This document shows positions 18,901 through 26,610 of a stretch of 64,000 nt of DNA, piece by piece. The notes below the pieces were generated by a model. The model was not told the origin of the DNA and searched no databases. It saw only the letters and a program-made list of their open reading frames with translations. This DNA comes from JAAYYM01 sp964483155. GTDB taxonomy: Bacteria > Bacillota > Clostridia > Lachnospirales > Lachnospiraceae. The position numbers and the translations under genes were made by a program. The stretch spans positions 37,100 through 101,099 of the forward strand of contig CAZAAC010000002.1 in assembly GCA_964483155.1 (NCBI GenBank). The letters run 5' to 3'. Position 1 is the stretch's first letter; the number at the start of each line of letters is the position of its first letter.

Positions 18901-20497
18901 CTTCTCTGATGGCATCAATTGGTGGGTTTGTCACCTGTGCAAAAAGTTGTTTAAAATAATGGAATAGTGGTTGGTGATTTTTTGAAAACACTGCAAGTGG
19001 CGTGTCTACACCCATTGCTGCAATTGCCTCGGCTCCATCTCTTGCCATCGGAAGAATGCTATTTCTGAAATCCTCATAGGTATAACCAAACGCTTTCTGA
19101 AGTCTCTGGCGCTCTTCAAAGGAAAGTAGCTCTACCTTCTCATTTGGTATATGTAAATTCTTAAGCTTTACAAGATTTGTATCAAGCCATTCTCCATACG
19201 GCTGTCTAGAGGCATATTGCTCCTTAAGATGATTATCATCAACCACCTCACCTTTTACTGTATCCACTAAAAGCATTTTTCCTGGACGAAGACGTTCCTT
19301 TTTCACTATTTTATAAGGATCCAAATCCAATACACCAACTTCTGAAGCGAGAATCAGTTGATCATCATCTGTAATATAATAACGGGATGGGCGAAGTCCG
19401 TTCCTGTCAAGTACAGCGCCCATGACATCTCCATCACAGAACAATATCGAAGCTGGTCCGTCCCATGGCTCCATCATCGTAGCATAATAGCTATAGAAAT
19501 CCTTCTTCTTCTGTGTCATTGTGCGGTTATTAGCCCATGGTTCCGGAATCGTAATCATAACGGCAAGTGGTAAATCCATTCCACTCATAGTAAGAAATTC
19601 GAGTGTATTGTCAAGCATTGCAGAATCCGAGCCCTTTGCATTGATTACTGGAAGCACTTTATGAAGTTCTCCCCGCAGACAGCCTGAATCCATCGTTTCT
19701 TCACGTGCAAGCATTTTGTCAGCATTTCCTCTGATTGTATTAATTTCACCATTATGCACAATAAACCTATTAGGGTGTGCTCGTTCCCAACTCGGATTCG
19801 TATTCGTAGAAAAACGAGAGTGTACTATGGCAATTGCCGATTCATAATCCTGACTTTGTAAATCACTATAAAATGTACGCAACTGTCCAACAAGAAACAT
19901 TCCTTTATAAACGATTGTTCTTGAAGAGCAGGAAACAACATAGGTATTTTCAGTACTCTGCTCAAAAACACGTCTTATTATATAAAGTTTCCTATCAAAC
20001 TCAATTCCGGTCGCAATATTCTCCGACTTTTTTACAAATCCCTGCATGATATGTGGCATACATTCCACTGCCATATGGCCGAGAACAGAAGCATCTATAG
20101 GAACTTCTCTCCATCCAAGAAATTCTAAGCCCTCTTTTTCCACAATAATTTCAAACATTTTTTTGCTTTGATTTCTCTTTAATTCATCCTGCGGAAAAAA
20201 GAACATGCCAATTCCATATTCCCTTTCTTTTGAAAGACTAATACCCAGAGGCTTAACCGCTTTTGAAAAAAACTTGTGGGAAATCTGCATTAAAATTCCT
20301 ACACCGTCTCCGGTCTTTCCCTCTGCATCTCTTCCTGCTCTATGTTCCAGATTTTCAACGATTTTCAAAGCATTCTCGATGGTCTCTCTACTTTTTCTTC
20401 CTTTAATATCTACAACTGCTCCTATTCCGCAATTATCATGCTCAAATTCTGGGCGATACAGCCCTGGCATTCTAAAATCATTTTTTGCATCAAACAT
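15950..20497 (-). CDS. gltB: Glutamate synthase large (alpha) subunit
   Basis: Makes two glutamates from glutamine and 2-oxoglutarate. The N-terminal nucleophile Cys23 is in DNCGIGAVVD after a 22-residue propeptide; the type-2 amidotransferase domain runs to about 430. The FMN synthase domain includes GEGGEGLERL, ISGYDGGTGAAPKTS and the 3Fe-4S motif CVMMRVCNLDTC (Cx5Cx4C). The C-terminal beta-helix domain has repeated GG motifs (GAGGQSFGAFI, GDSNDYFGKGLSGG). 1515 residues, full length. Transcribed from its own promoter with a hairpin leader (20594-20653), so expression is probably controlled by nitrogen supply. Confidence 0.96.
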   Translation of the reverse strand: MFDAKNDFRMPGLYRPEFEHDNCGIGAVVDIKGRKSRETIENALKIVENLEHRAGRDAEGKTGDGVGILMQISHKFFSKAVKPLGISLSKEREYGIGMFFFPQDELKRNQSKKMFEIIVEKEGLEFLGWREVPIDASVLGHMAVECMPHIMQGFVKKSENIATGIEFDRKLYIIRRVFEQSTENTYVVSCSSRTIVYKGMFLVGQLRTFYSDLQSQDYESAIAIVHSRFSTNTNPSWERAHPNRFIVHNGEINTIRGNADKMLAREETMDSGCLRGELHKVLPVINAKGSDSAMLDNTLEFLTMSGMDLPLAVMITIPEPWANNRTMTQKKKDFYSYYATMMEPWDGPASILFCDGDVMGAVLDRNGLRPSRYYITDDDQLILASEVGVLDLDPYKIVKKERLRPGKMLLVDTVKGEVVDDNHLKEQYASRQPYGEWLDTNLVKLKNLHIPNEKVELLSFEERQRLQKAFGYTYEDFRNSILPMARDGAEAIAAMGVDTPLAVFSKNHQPLFHYFKQLFAQVTNPPIDAIREEIVTSTTVYIGEDGNLLEEKAKNCKVLRVNNPILTNTDLLKIKSMKEEGFKVEVLPIIYYKNTSLEKAIDRLFIEVDRAYKEGANILILSDRGVDENHVAIPSLLAVSALQQHLVETKKRTSVAMILESGEPREVHHFATLLGYGACAINPYLALETVKELIESDMLDKDLYAAIDDYNAAVLHGIVKIASKMGISTIQSYQGSKIFEAIGINQDVIEKYFTNTVCRVDGLTLMDIEKQVDKLHSRAFDPLGLENDLTLDSPGKHKMRSGAEEHLYNPATIHLLQEATRRGDYTMFKQYTSLVDVEDDVRNLRGLMDFKFVKKPIPIEDVESVASIVTRFKTGAMSYGSISQEAHETLAIAMNKIGGKSNTGEGGEGLERLMVGPDGVDKCSAIKQVASGRFGVTSRYLVSAKEIQIKMAQGAKPGEGGHLPGKKVYPWVAKTRHSTPGVGLISPPPHHDIYSIEDLAQLIFDLKNANKEASISVKLVSEAGVGTVAAGVAKAGAQVILISGYDGGTGAAPKTSIHNAGLPWELGLAESHQTLIMNGLRNKVRIETDGKLMSGRDVAIAAMLGAEEFGFATAPLVTMGCVMMRVCNLDTCPVGIATQNPLLRKRFKGKPEYVINFMNFIAQELREYMSLLGIRTVDELVGRSDLLKVKEGLTGTAATMDITNILYNPYLKDHENAIFDPKQVFDFALEKTLDETVLLKKMGSALAEGKKKSIELDVSNVNRSFGTIFGAEITRSFGDSLEDDTYTVKCHGAGGQSFGAFIPKGLTLELIGDSNDYFGKGLSGGKLMVYPPKGVNFKADENIIIGNVALYGATSGKAFINGVAGERFCVRNSGALAVVEGVGDHGCEYMTGGRVVVLGKTGKNFAAGMSGGIAYVLDENSNLYTKLNKEMISFTEVSSKYDVLELKEMIKEHVANTNSAKGKEILEHFGDYLPKFKKIIPHDYKRMLMTIVQMEEKGLSSEQAQIEAFYANTRR

Positions 20498-20593
20498 ATA
20501 TTACCATCCTTTCTAAATACAAATACAATTTCAAATATTCCTATACTCTTTATGTCATAATCTCATTAACATTTTGCTCCATAAAGCTACGGA

Positions 20594-20653
20594 CAAAAAA
20601 AGGGCAAACGCAAAATAAGAATCTTTCTTACTTTCGTTTACCCCCATTGGTAA
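20594..20653 (-). promoter_or_regulatory. gltB leader: hexaloop hairpin overlapping an intrinsic terminator
   Basis: In the minus direction GGGTAAACG..TAAGAA pairs with TTCTTA..CGTTTGCCC over about 20 positions with a few mismatches (20602-20643), followed by seven T (20595-20601): an intrinsic terminator about 100 bases before gltB. Just upstream, TTACC and GGTAA (20638-20653) form a hairpin with a six-base loop AATGGG; its 3' arm is part of the terminator's 5' arm, so the two cannot coexist. The loop has A at position 1 and G at position 4, as in RNA targets of ANTAR antiterminators. Structure was drawn by eye. Confidence 0.6.
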
Positions 20654-20664
20654 CTTACAGATTT

Positions 20665-20693
20665 AATATACAACATTTTTTTTGCCTTGTAAA
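20665..20693 (-). promoter_or_regulatory. Predicted sigma-A promoter of gltBD
   Basis: Minus-strand TTTACA (20688-20693), 17-base spacer, TATATT (20665-20670). The inferred start point near 20658 puts the leader hairpin within the first ten to fifteen transcribed bases. The remaining stretch 20694-21040 shows only AT-rich DNA with no gene I can support. Confidence 0.7.
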
Positions 20694-21041
20694 TACTTTT
20701 TCTCAAAAAGTGCTTTCAATTGTCTGACTATTCGTCAATTCATTCTTTTTCAGTTAAATTGTTTGACTTTTTATATTTATCCGTCTTTTTGTTCTCATTT
20801 TTCATTTATTTCAATCGTAAATTATTATGAAACAAATTAGTGTCTTCTATCGTTATATAAAATATGACAAAAGTAACTTCCTTATTTTATTCTACTAAGT
20901 TAAACTAATACATGTTCAGGAAACCATAATTATCCTATCTTACAAAATTGAAAGAGTTGGAAAAAAATTGTAAGCTTAATCAATAGTATCCTATTCTTTC
21001 CCGTGCTATATTTAGCATAAATATGAGAATACTAAAAATAA

Positions 21042-21047
21042 TTGACA
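21042..21047 (+). promoter_or_regulatory. Consensus -35 element before the MacAB-like operon
   Basis: TTGACA lies 75 bases before the first start codon. No clean -10 follows at 17 bases; the best candidates are TATTGT at 21065 (17) or TATTAT at 21062 (14), both inside the triple repeat. Confidence 0.5.
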
Positions 21048-21050
21048 TTT

Positions 21051-21074
21051 TTGTATTATTGTATTATTGTATTA
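21051..21074 (+). repeat. Three perfect tandem copies of TTGTATTA
   Basis: The 8-bp unit TTGTATTA occurs three times without mismatch directly after a TTGACA hexamer and about 50 bases before the ABC ATPase start. It covers the expected -10 region. Confidence 0.9.
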
Positions 21075-21122
21075 CTTAATTAACACAGTTGGAAACTACA
21101 CTATAGTTTGGAGGCATTTATT

Positions 21123-21821
21123 TTGAATTCACTAATTACAATTAAGGATATGTGTAAAATCTACAATCCTGGTGAAAATGAGGTCCGGGCATTAGACCAC
21201 ATAAACCTTACAATCAACCGCGGCGAGTTTGTCGCCATTATCGGTCAATCTGGCAGCGGAAAATCTACGCTAATGAATATGCTTGGCTGTCTTGATGTGC
21301 CTACTTCTGGCGATTACTATTTGAACGGTGCTGATGTTGCAGTTCTTCTTGATGATGACTTATCAGATATCCGGAATAAAGAAATTGGCTTCATTTTTCA
21401 AGGCTTTAATTTAATAGCAGGACTGACAGCTCTTGAAAATGTTGAACTACCTCTTATGTACCGTGGCATATCAAAAGCAAAACGTGAGAAATTAGCCATA
21501 ACTGCTCTAACTAAAGTGGGACTTGATAAGAGAATGACACATAAGCCTGCTGAAATGTCTGGTGGCCAGCAGCAACGAGTTGCAATTGCCAGAGCTATCG
21601 CGCAAGCACCTCCTATTATATTGGCCGATGAGCCTACAGGTAATCTTGACTCTCATTCCACTCAGGAAATTATGGACATCTTGTCTGAATTGTATCAAGA
21701 AGGCTGTACCGTTATTCTGATCACACACAATAATGAAATTGCTTCTCAAGCAAAACGTGTTGTTAAAATAAAAGATGGGCAAATTGAAAAAGACTATTGG
21801 AACGAGGAGAAGGAAAAATGA
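21123..21821 (+). CDS. ABC transporter ATPase, MacB/LolD type
   Basis: Nucleotide-binding subunit of an efflux-type transporter. Walker A GQSGSGKST, Q-loop FQGFNL, signature SGGQQQRVAIARA, Walker B ILADEPTGNLDS, H-loop ITHN. The TTG at 21123 is preferred over the TTG at 21108 because GGAGG sits eight bases upstream of it (21110-21114). About 232 residues, normal. Overlaps the adaptor gene by four bases, so ATPase, adaptor and permease form one operon. Substrate unknown: MacAB-like systems export peptides, antibiotics or cell-surface molecules. Confidence 0.93.
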   Translation: MNSLITIKDMCKIYNPGENEVRALDHINLTINRGEFVAIIGQSGSGKSTLMNMLGCLDVPTSGDYYLNGADVAVLLDDDLSDIRNKEIGFIFQGFNLIAGLTALENVELPLMYRGISKAKREKLAITALTKVGLDKRMTHKPAEMSGGQQQRVAIARAIAQAPPIILADEPTGNLDSHSTQEIMDILSELYQEGCTVILITHNNEIASQAKRVVKIKDGQIEKDYWNEEKEK

Positions 21822-23509
21822 AATCGCTATTTAACAAAAAGAGTAAGGTAAAGGAACTATCAGACGTAGAGACAAATGAAGAAATCAATGCATCGGTTTC
21901 CGACGTTGCAGATACGGAGGACTTTGAATTATTAGACATTGCAAAGAATTCTAAAGGAGTAAAAAGTCCACTCCGAAAAAAAAGAATTATTAAGTGGTGT
22001 ATCTTGGGTGGTGTCGTAGTCATTATTACAGTTGTTCTCATCATTTCCAGCATATCTGCTAAAAATGCTGTTCCCATGCTTTCTGTCGTTGAAATCGAGA
22101 CTGGTGATGTAGAAGAAACGATTACTGGAAGTGGTTTAGTCAACAGTGAATTGACGAAAACCTACTTTTCTCCCGTTAATTCCACTATTGGTGAAATATC
22201 CATTAAAAAAGGAGATAGTGTTAAGGCTGGTGATCAATTAATTCCTTTTAACACGGAAGATCTGTCTCTTGAAACGGAAAAGGCAGCACTCACTGCTATT
22301 GCAAACGATGAAGGCTATCAGCAATCTTTGTATGAAAGTCAAAAGGCAGCAAATGATTTTGCGGTTGCCAAAAATAATGTTGCAACCTATAAATTATTGA
22401 TTGTAGCACAGCGTAATTATATTAATGATATTACCGCTTCTATATCTGGCAAAGCAAACACTTTGGCCGATACTGCTCAATGTGCTCGTGATGGTATCCA
22501 AAAGAAAATAAATGAAAAAAATGATGAACTTACGGATAAGAAAAAAGCTTTGACAGATCTGGCTCCTTCTGGCACTCCTGTTTCTGCCAATGTGGCTTCT
22601 TATACGCAGGTACAGAAGGATATTGATGATTTAAGTAATGAGGCAGCTGATTTGAGTTCTTCATTAAACAGTGTTTATTATCCTGCTAATACAGTTGCTG
22701 AAAGCAGACAACTTGCTGAAGCGCAAAATCTACTCTCTGACATGCAATCTTATCTGGCAAAAGACGAAGCCAAGATGGAAACTGCTGAAAAGACTATGTT
22801 AGATGTGCATGCACGCGAACAATTAAAGGCCAATAATGAAGTGTCTCAATTAACAGCTGAACAGGCACAAGATGCACTTGCAAAAGCTTCTACTGGCATT
22901 TATGCTGATTTTGGAGGTATTATTTCAGAACTGTCTGTTGTGAGCGGTGCGCCTGCCACAAAAGGTACTGCTCTTCTCACATTACAGAGCACTGAAGATG
23001 TCATGGTTGATGTTACTATTTCTAAATATAATCTTGCTAGGCTAAAGCTTGGTCAGAAAGCCACTGTTACGATTGCTGGTAAAACATATGAAGGGTCTGT
23101 ATCCAGAATAAATGGGATTGCTACTGCCAATTCTTCTGGTGCTCCAGTCATTACAGCAGAGGTACATATTGATACGCCCGATGAAGGTATCTATCTTGGG
23201 GTTGAAGGAAAAGTTGTAATTCATACAAATGAAGCAAAGGGAGTCGTTCTTGCCCCTGTTGAAACAATCAATTCAGATATGAGCGGCAGCTTCTGCTATG
23301 TGATTGAAAATGATGTTCTAGTAAGACGAAATGTAGAAACTGGTGTTTCTTCTGACACATTTATCGAAATCAAAAAAGGCGTATCTGCTGGCGAACTACT
23401 GGTAAATGACTATACCACTCCGCTGACTGAGGGTATGGCCGCTAAAGCATTACCTATTGTCGAGGAAGAAGCTGTTTCCGATGATGCGATTGACACTTTA
23501 AAAGAATAG
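21818..23509 (+). CDS. Efflux adaptor, HlyD/RND-like (MacA-type)
   Basis: Membrane-anchored adaptor of the ABC efflux system. A charged cytosolic N-terminus of about 60 residues, one transmembrane helix (GVVVIITVVLIISSI), then a split lipoyl motif (ISIKKGDSVKAGDQLIPF and ADFGGIISELSVVSGAPATKGTALLTL) flanking a long Ala/Lys/Asp-rich coiled coil (about residues 150-350), and a beta-barrel/membrane-proximal domain. The acidic tail ends VSDDAIDTLKE. About 563 residues, longer than E. coli MacA because of the coiled coil. Start ATG 21818 overlaps the ATPase stop as ATGA with AGGAGAAGG upstream. Confidence 0.9.
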   Translation: MKSLFNKKSKVKELSDVETNEEINASVSDVADTEDFELLDIAKNSKGVKSPLRKKRIIKWCILGGVVVIITVVLIISSISAKNAVPMLSVVEIETGDVEETITGSGLVNSELTKTYFSPVNSTIGEISIKKGDSVKAGDQLIPFNTEDLSLETEKAALTAIANDEGYQQSLYESQKAANDFAVAKNNVATYKLLIVAQRNYINDITASISGKANTLADTAQCARDGIQKKINEKNDELTDKKKALTDLAPSGTPVSANVASYTQVQKDIDDLSNEAADLSSSLNSVYYPANTVAESRQLAEAQNLLSDMQSYLAKDEAKMETAEKTMLDVHAREQLKANNEVSQLTAEQAQDALAKASTGIYADFGGIISELSVVSGAPATKGTALLTLQSTEDVMVDVTISKYNLARLKLGQKATVTIAGKTYEGSVSRINGIATANSSGAPVITAEVHIDTPDEGIYLGVEGKVVIHTNEAKGVVLAPVETINSDMSGSFCYVIENDVLVRRNVETGVSSDTFIEIKKGVSAGELLVNDYTTPLTEGMAAKALPIVEEEAVSDDAIDTLKE

Positions 23510-23522
23510 TAAGGAGAAAGTC

Positions 23523-24773
23523 ATGACACAGTTTATCGAATATATTAAAATGGCATTCCAGAATTTGCGTTCCAACAAAGGACGTTCGCTTTTGACAATG
23601 CTAGGAATCATTATTGGAATTTCCTCCGTTATTATGATCATTTCCATTGGTAACGGGGTGAAAGGAAGTATTGACAAGGATTTAAACGATTTGGCAGGCG
23701 GACAGCTCTATGTATATCTAGATGCTACCAAACAGAAAGATAACATGATTACGCTGACTCCAGATGACTTTAAAGCTATTGAGGAAAAAGTGCCCCATGT
23801 CAAAGCTGTAACACCTGAATATTATGTATACGGCGGTAGCATATCTGGCATCAAAGGCGGCGAAAAAGACGCCATTGTAAAAGGCGGCATGGCCGGTTAC
23901 GAATTTATCTCTAAAGAGCCTATTGTAAAAGGAAGATACTTTACAGAAGAAAATGTCGATGAAGGTGACAAGGTTTGTGTTATTACTGAAAATGCAGCAA
24001 AAACGCTATTTGGTACAGCGGATAATGTAATCGGTATGCCTGTTAATGTGACACTGTACGGAATGTCTACAGAATTAACAATCATTGGACTTCGAAAGGA
24101 CAGTTCCTCTGCAATGCTAAATGCGATGACTGGCGCGGGCGATCGGCTTAGTGTTGAAACCCCCTATACGGTCATGGGTTCTGCTTTCGGTTTTTATATT
24201 AATGGTTTTGATGGTGCTTATATCATCGGAGAAGGTGCGCAGTATTCAAAAGAAATTTATACTGCAACCATCAACCTGTTAGAGGCACGATATGATGCCA
24301 GAGGGCTTGGCTATTTCTTATTACAGGACTTTAATGACAGTTTGAGTCAGATTACAAATGTCCTTAATGGTATCACCATCTTTGTTGTATTTGTTGCCTC
24401 TATTTCTCTTTTAGTTGGTGGTATTGGCGTCATGAATATTATGCTTGTGTCTGTTACCGAACGCACGAGGGAAATTGGTATTCGAAAAGCACTTGGCGCA
24501 AAAATGAATGCCATTATGATACAATTTTTATCAGAAGCTGCCATTATCACTTTAGTTGGTGGTCTCATAGGTATCGTACTAGGCGTTGGAGGCGCTATCG
24601 GAATATGTAACCTGCTGACATCGTTCAATTTTTTGAAATGTCAGGCAAACATAACCGCTTCTACCGTTTTGATTGCAAGCGTGTTCTCTTCTTCCGTCGG
24701 TATTTTCTTTGGTATCTATCCAGCTAAAAAAGCCGCCAAATTAAGTCCTATCGAAGCTCTGAGACACGAGTAA
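23523..24773 (+). CDS. ABC efflux permease, MacB/FtsX family
   Basis: Four-helix permease with extracellular MacB domain. An N-terminal helix after SNKGRSLLTMLGIIIGISSVIMIISIGNG, an extracellular domain of about 240 residues, then three helices: FVVFVASISLLVGGIGVMNIM, AIITLVGGLIGIVLGVGGAI and VLIASVFSSSVGIFFGIYPA. VTERTREIGIRKALGAK and the C-terminal PAKKAAKLSPIEALR are FtsX-family signatures. 416 residues. Start ATG has AAGGAGAAAG upstream, 13 bases after the adaptor. A strong terminator follows. Confidence 0.93.
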   Translation: MTQFIEYIKMAFQNLRSNKGRSLLTMLGIIIGISSVIMIISIGNGVKGSIDKDLNDLAGGQLYVYLDATKQKDNMITLTPDDFKAIEEKVPHVKAVTPEYYVYGGSISGIKGGEKDAIVKGGMAGYEFISKEPIVKGRYFTEENVDEGDKVCVITENAAKTLFGTADNVIGMPVNVTLYGMSTELTIIGLRKDSSSAMLNAMTGAGDRLSVETPYTVMGSAFGFYINGFDGAYIIGEGAQYSKEIYTATINLLEARYDARGLGYFLLQDFNDSLSQITNVLNGITIFVVFVASISLLVGGIGVMNIMLVSVTERTREIGIRKALGAKMNAIMIQFLSEAAIITLVGGLIGIVLGVGGAIGICNLLTSFNFLKCQANITASTVLIASVFSSSVGIFFGIYPAKKAAKLSPIEALRHE

Positions 24774-24784
24774 ACAATATGGAA

Positions 24785-24820
24785 AAGAAGTAAGATTTAA
24801 ATCATCTTACTTCTTTTTTT
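24785..24820 (+). terminator. Terminator of the MacAB-like operon
   Basis: AAGAAGTAAGAT (24785-24796) and ATCTTACTTCTT (24804-24815) form a perfect 12-bp stem followed by a run of T. Confidence 0.9.
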
Positions 24821-24847
24821 TATCTTCTTTTTCTATCTCGCTTTCCA

Positions 24848-26311
24848 TCAAAAATCACTACTCATAATATCCCTTATGATAACGCGTTCATCCATCGGAT
24901 ATTTTTTTCCTCTAATCTCTTGATAATCCTCATGTCCCTTGCCTGCGAGAATAATGACATCTCCTGGCTCTCCATTATGAATGACATATGCAATGGCTTC
25001 TCTTCTGTCACATATCTCGACATATTTTCCGCTCGTTTTCTCTATTCCTGCTCGAATATCTGCAATAATAGCAAGTGGTTCTTCAAATCGAGGATTATCT
25101 GATGTGATTACAGTCACATCTGCAAGCCTGCCTGATACCTCCCCCATCTCATACCGTCTTAGTTTAGAACGATTTCCACCGCAACCAAACAAACAGACAA
25201 TACGTTTTGGCTGATATTCCTTTAGTGTTGTCAGAAGACTTTCAAGCGCCATGGCATTATGCGCATAATCTATCATAAGCGTAAATTTGTCAGAAACCTC
25301 TATCATCTCTATTCTGCCCTTTATCTTTGCCACTCTCAAAGCATCTATGATTTCAGAACCTGTAACATCAAAGTGACGACAAGCTGCAATTGCTGCCAAT
25401 GCATTATATACATTGAACTTACCCGGAATGTCTATATAAACTGCAAGTTCCATCAATCCCTCTATACAAAACGAAGTACCCAGATGTCCTTTTTCTGTCA
25501 CCAATTTGATATCCTTTGCCCGTATATCTGCTTTTTCACTAAATCCATAGCTTTCTACGCGGCAGGTATGGTCGTGCAGTATTTCATGTATATGTATATC
25601 GTCTGCATTAACAATACCAACCTTACATTGTCTGAACAGCAAGCTCTTACATGCCATATACTCTTCAAAACTAGCATGCTCATCTGGGCCGATATGATCT
25701 GGCTCAATATTCGTAAATATTCCCAAATCAAAATTAATAGCCTGTGTACGGTGCATCATGAGCCCTTGTGAAGAAACCTCCATCACGACGGCATCACAAC
25801 CCTCGTCCACCATTTGTTTTAAATACTCTTGTAAAACATATGACTCTGGCGTCGTATTTTGTGCCGAAATATGCCTCTCTCCAATAATAACTTCAATTGT
25901 ACCAATCAGTCCCACTTTATACCCTGCATTTTCAAGAATTGCTTTCAACAGGTAAGTCGTTGTGGTCTTTCCTTTTGTACCCGTTATTCCAATTGTCTTC
26001 AGCTGTTCTGCTGGCTGACCAAAATAAGCAGCACTGATATGCGCCAAAGCATAACGAGTATCTGCCACCTTAATAACTGTTACTGTGTCAGATACAATTA
26101 CTTCTTTTTCTACGATTAATACAGATGCTCCATTCGCAACTGCCTCATTTACGATACTATGGCCATCAAAATTAGCACCTTTAATGCATATAAACAGGCA
26201 ATCTTGCTCAATCTTCCTGGAATCATATACCACCTTACTTATTTGGCGATCTATCGCACCTTGCATACATTCATAATCAAATCCTTTTATTAAACCATCC
26301 AGTTGTCGCAT
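24848..26311 (-). CDS. murE: UDP-MurNAc-L-Ala-D-Glu:meso-DAP ligase
   Basis: Adds the third residue to the peptidoglycan stem peptide. ATP site GITGTKGKTTTTYLL, TNIEPDHIGPDEHASFEEYMACK, DYAHNAMALESLL and the specificity motif SDNPRFEEP. DNPR indicates meso-diaminopimelate rather than lysine. GKGHEDYQE near the C-terminus. 487 residues, full length. ATG 26311 with AGAGGA upstream. It has its own promoter and is not in a dcw cluster here; it faces the MacAB-like operon convergently. Confidence 0.95.
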   Translation of the reverse strand: MRQLDGLIKGFDYECMQGAIDRQISKVVYDSRKIEQDCLFICIKGANFDGHSIVNEAVANGASVLIVEKEVIVSDTVTVIKVADTRYALAHISAAYFGQPAEQLKTIGITGTKGKTTTTYLLKAILENAGYKVGLIGTIEVIIGERHISAQNTTPESYVLQEYLKQMVDEGCDAVVMEVSSQGLMMHRTQAINFDLGIFTNIEPDHIGPDEHASFEEYMACKSLLFRQCKVGIVNADDIHIHEILHDHTCRVESYGFSEKADIRAKDIKLVTEKGHLGTSFCIEGLMELAVYIDIPGKFNVYNALAAIAACRHFDVTGSEIIDALRVAKIKGRIEMIEVSDKFTLMIDYAHNAMALESLLTTLKEYQPKRIVCLFGCGGNRSKLRRYEMGEVSGRLADVTVITSDNPRFEEPLAIIADIRAGIEKTSGKYVEICDRREAIAYVIHNGEPGDVIILAGKGHEDYQEIRGKKYPMDERVIIRDIMSSDF

Positions 26312-26361
26312 AAACTGTCCTCTTTCTTAGATTGTTTCCTTCTCTTTTTTACACATATAAT

Positions 26362-26390
26362 AGTATAAACTATTTTCTCTGCAATGTTAA
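26362..26390 (-). promoter_or_regulatory. Predicted promoter of murE
   Basis: Minus-strand TTAACA (26385-26390), 17-base spacer, TATACT (26362-26367), about 50 bases before the start codon. Confidence 0.6.
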
Positions 26391-26440
26391 TCTATTTTTT
26401 AATAAGCATATACTATTTCATACTATGGGGATAAAAGAGA

Positions 26441-26471
26441 AACGCCGAAGTGCATATGCAACTTCGACGTT
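26441..26471 (-). terminator. Hairpin between recJ and murE, probable terminator
   Basis: AACGCCGAAG and the complementary ACTTCGACGTT flank the palindrome GCATATGC; outer bases AAAGAGAA/TTCTCTT extend the stem. In the minus direction CTCTTTTATC follows, fitting a terminator for the secDF-recJ transcript. Next to it is an unexplained G-run (26484-26491). The remaining bases up to 26610 show nothing else. Confidence 0.55.
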
Positions 26472-26610
26472 CGTTCTCTTATGAGGGGGGGAGATAGGTG
26501 AGTGTTCATCAACTATCTGATAACATCATAACCAAAAAATGTGTTCACTTTGTGTTTAAAGTATTAAAAAATCTTGAAAATTCTTAAGACAATCATATCG
26601 ATTTCTTAAA

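Noticed and set aside
25259..25771. Plus-strand 170-codon frame opposite murE
   Set aside because: Antisense to a fully conserved gene, no ribosome site, Cys/Tyr-rich nonsense composition.
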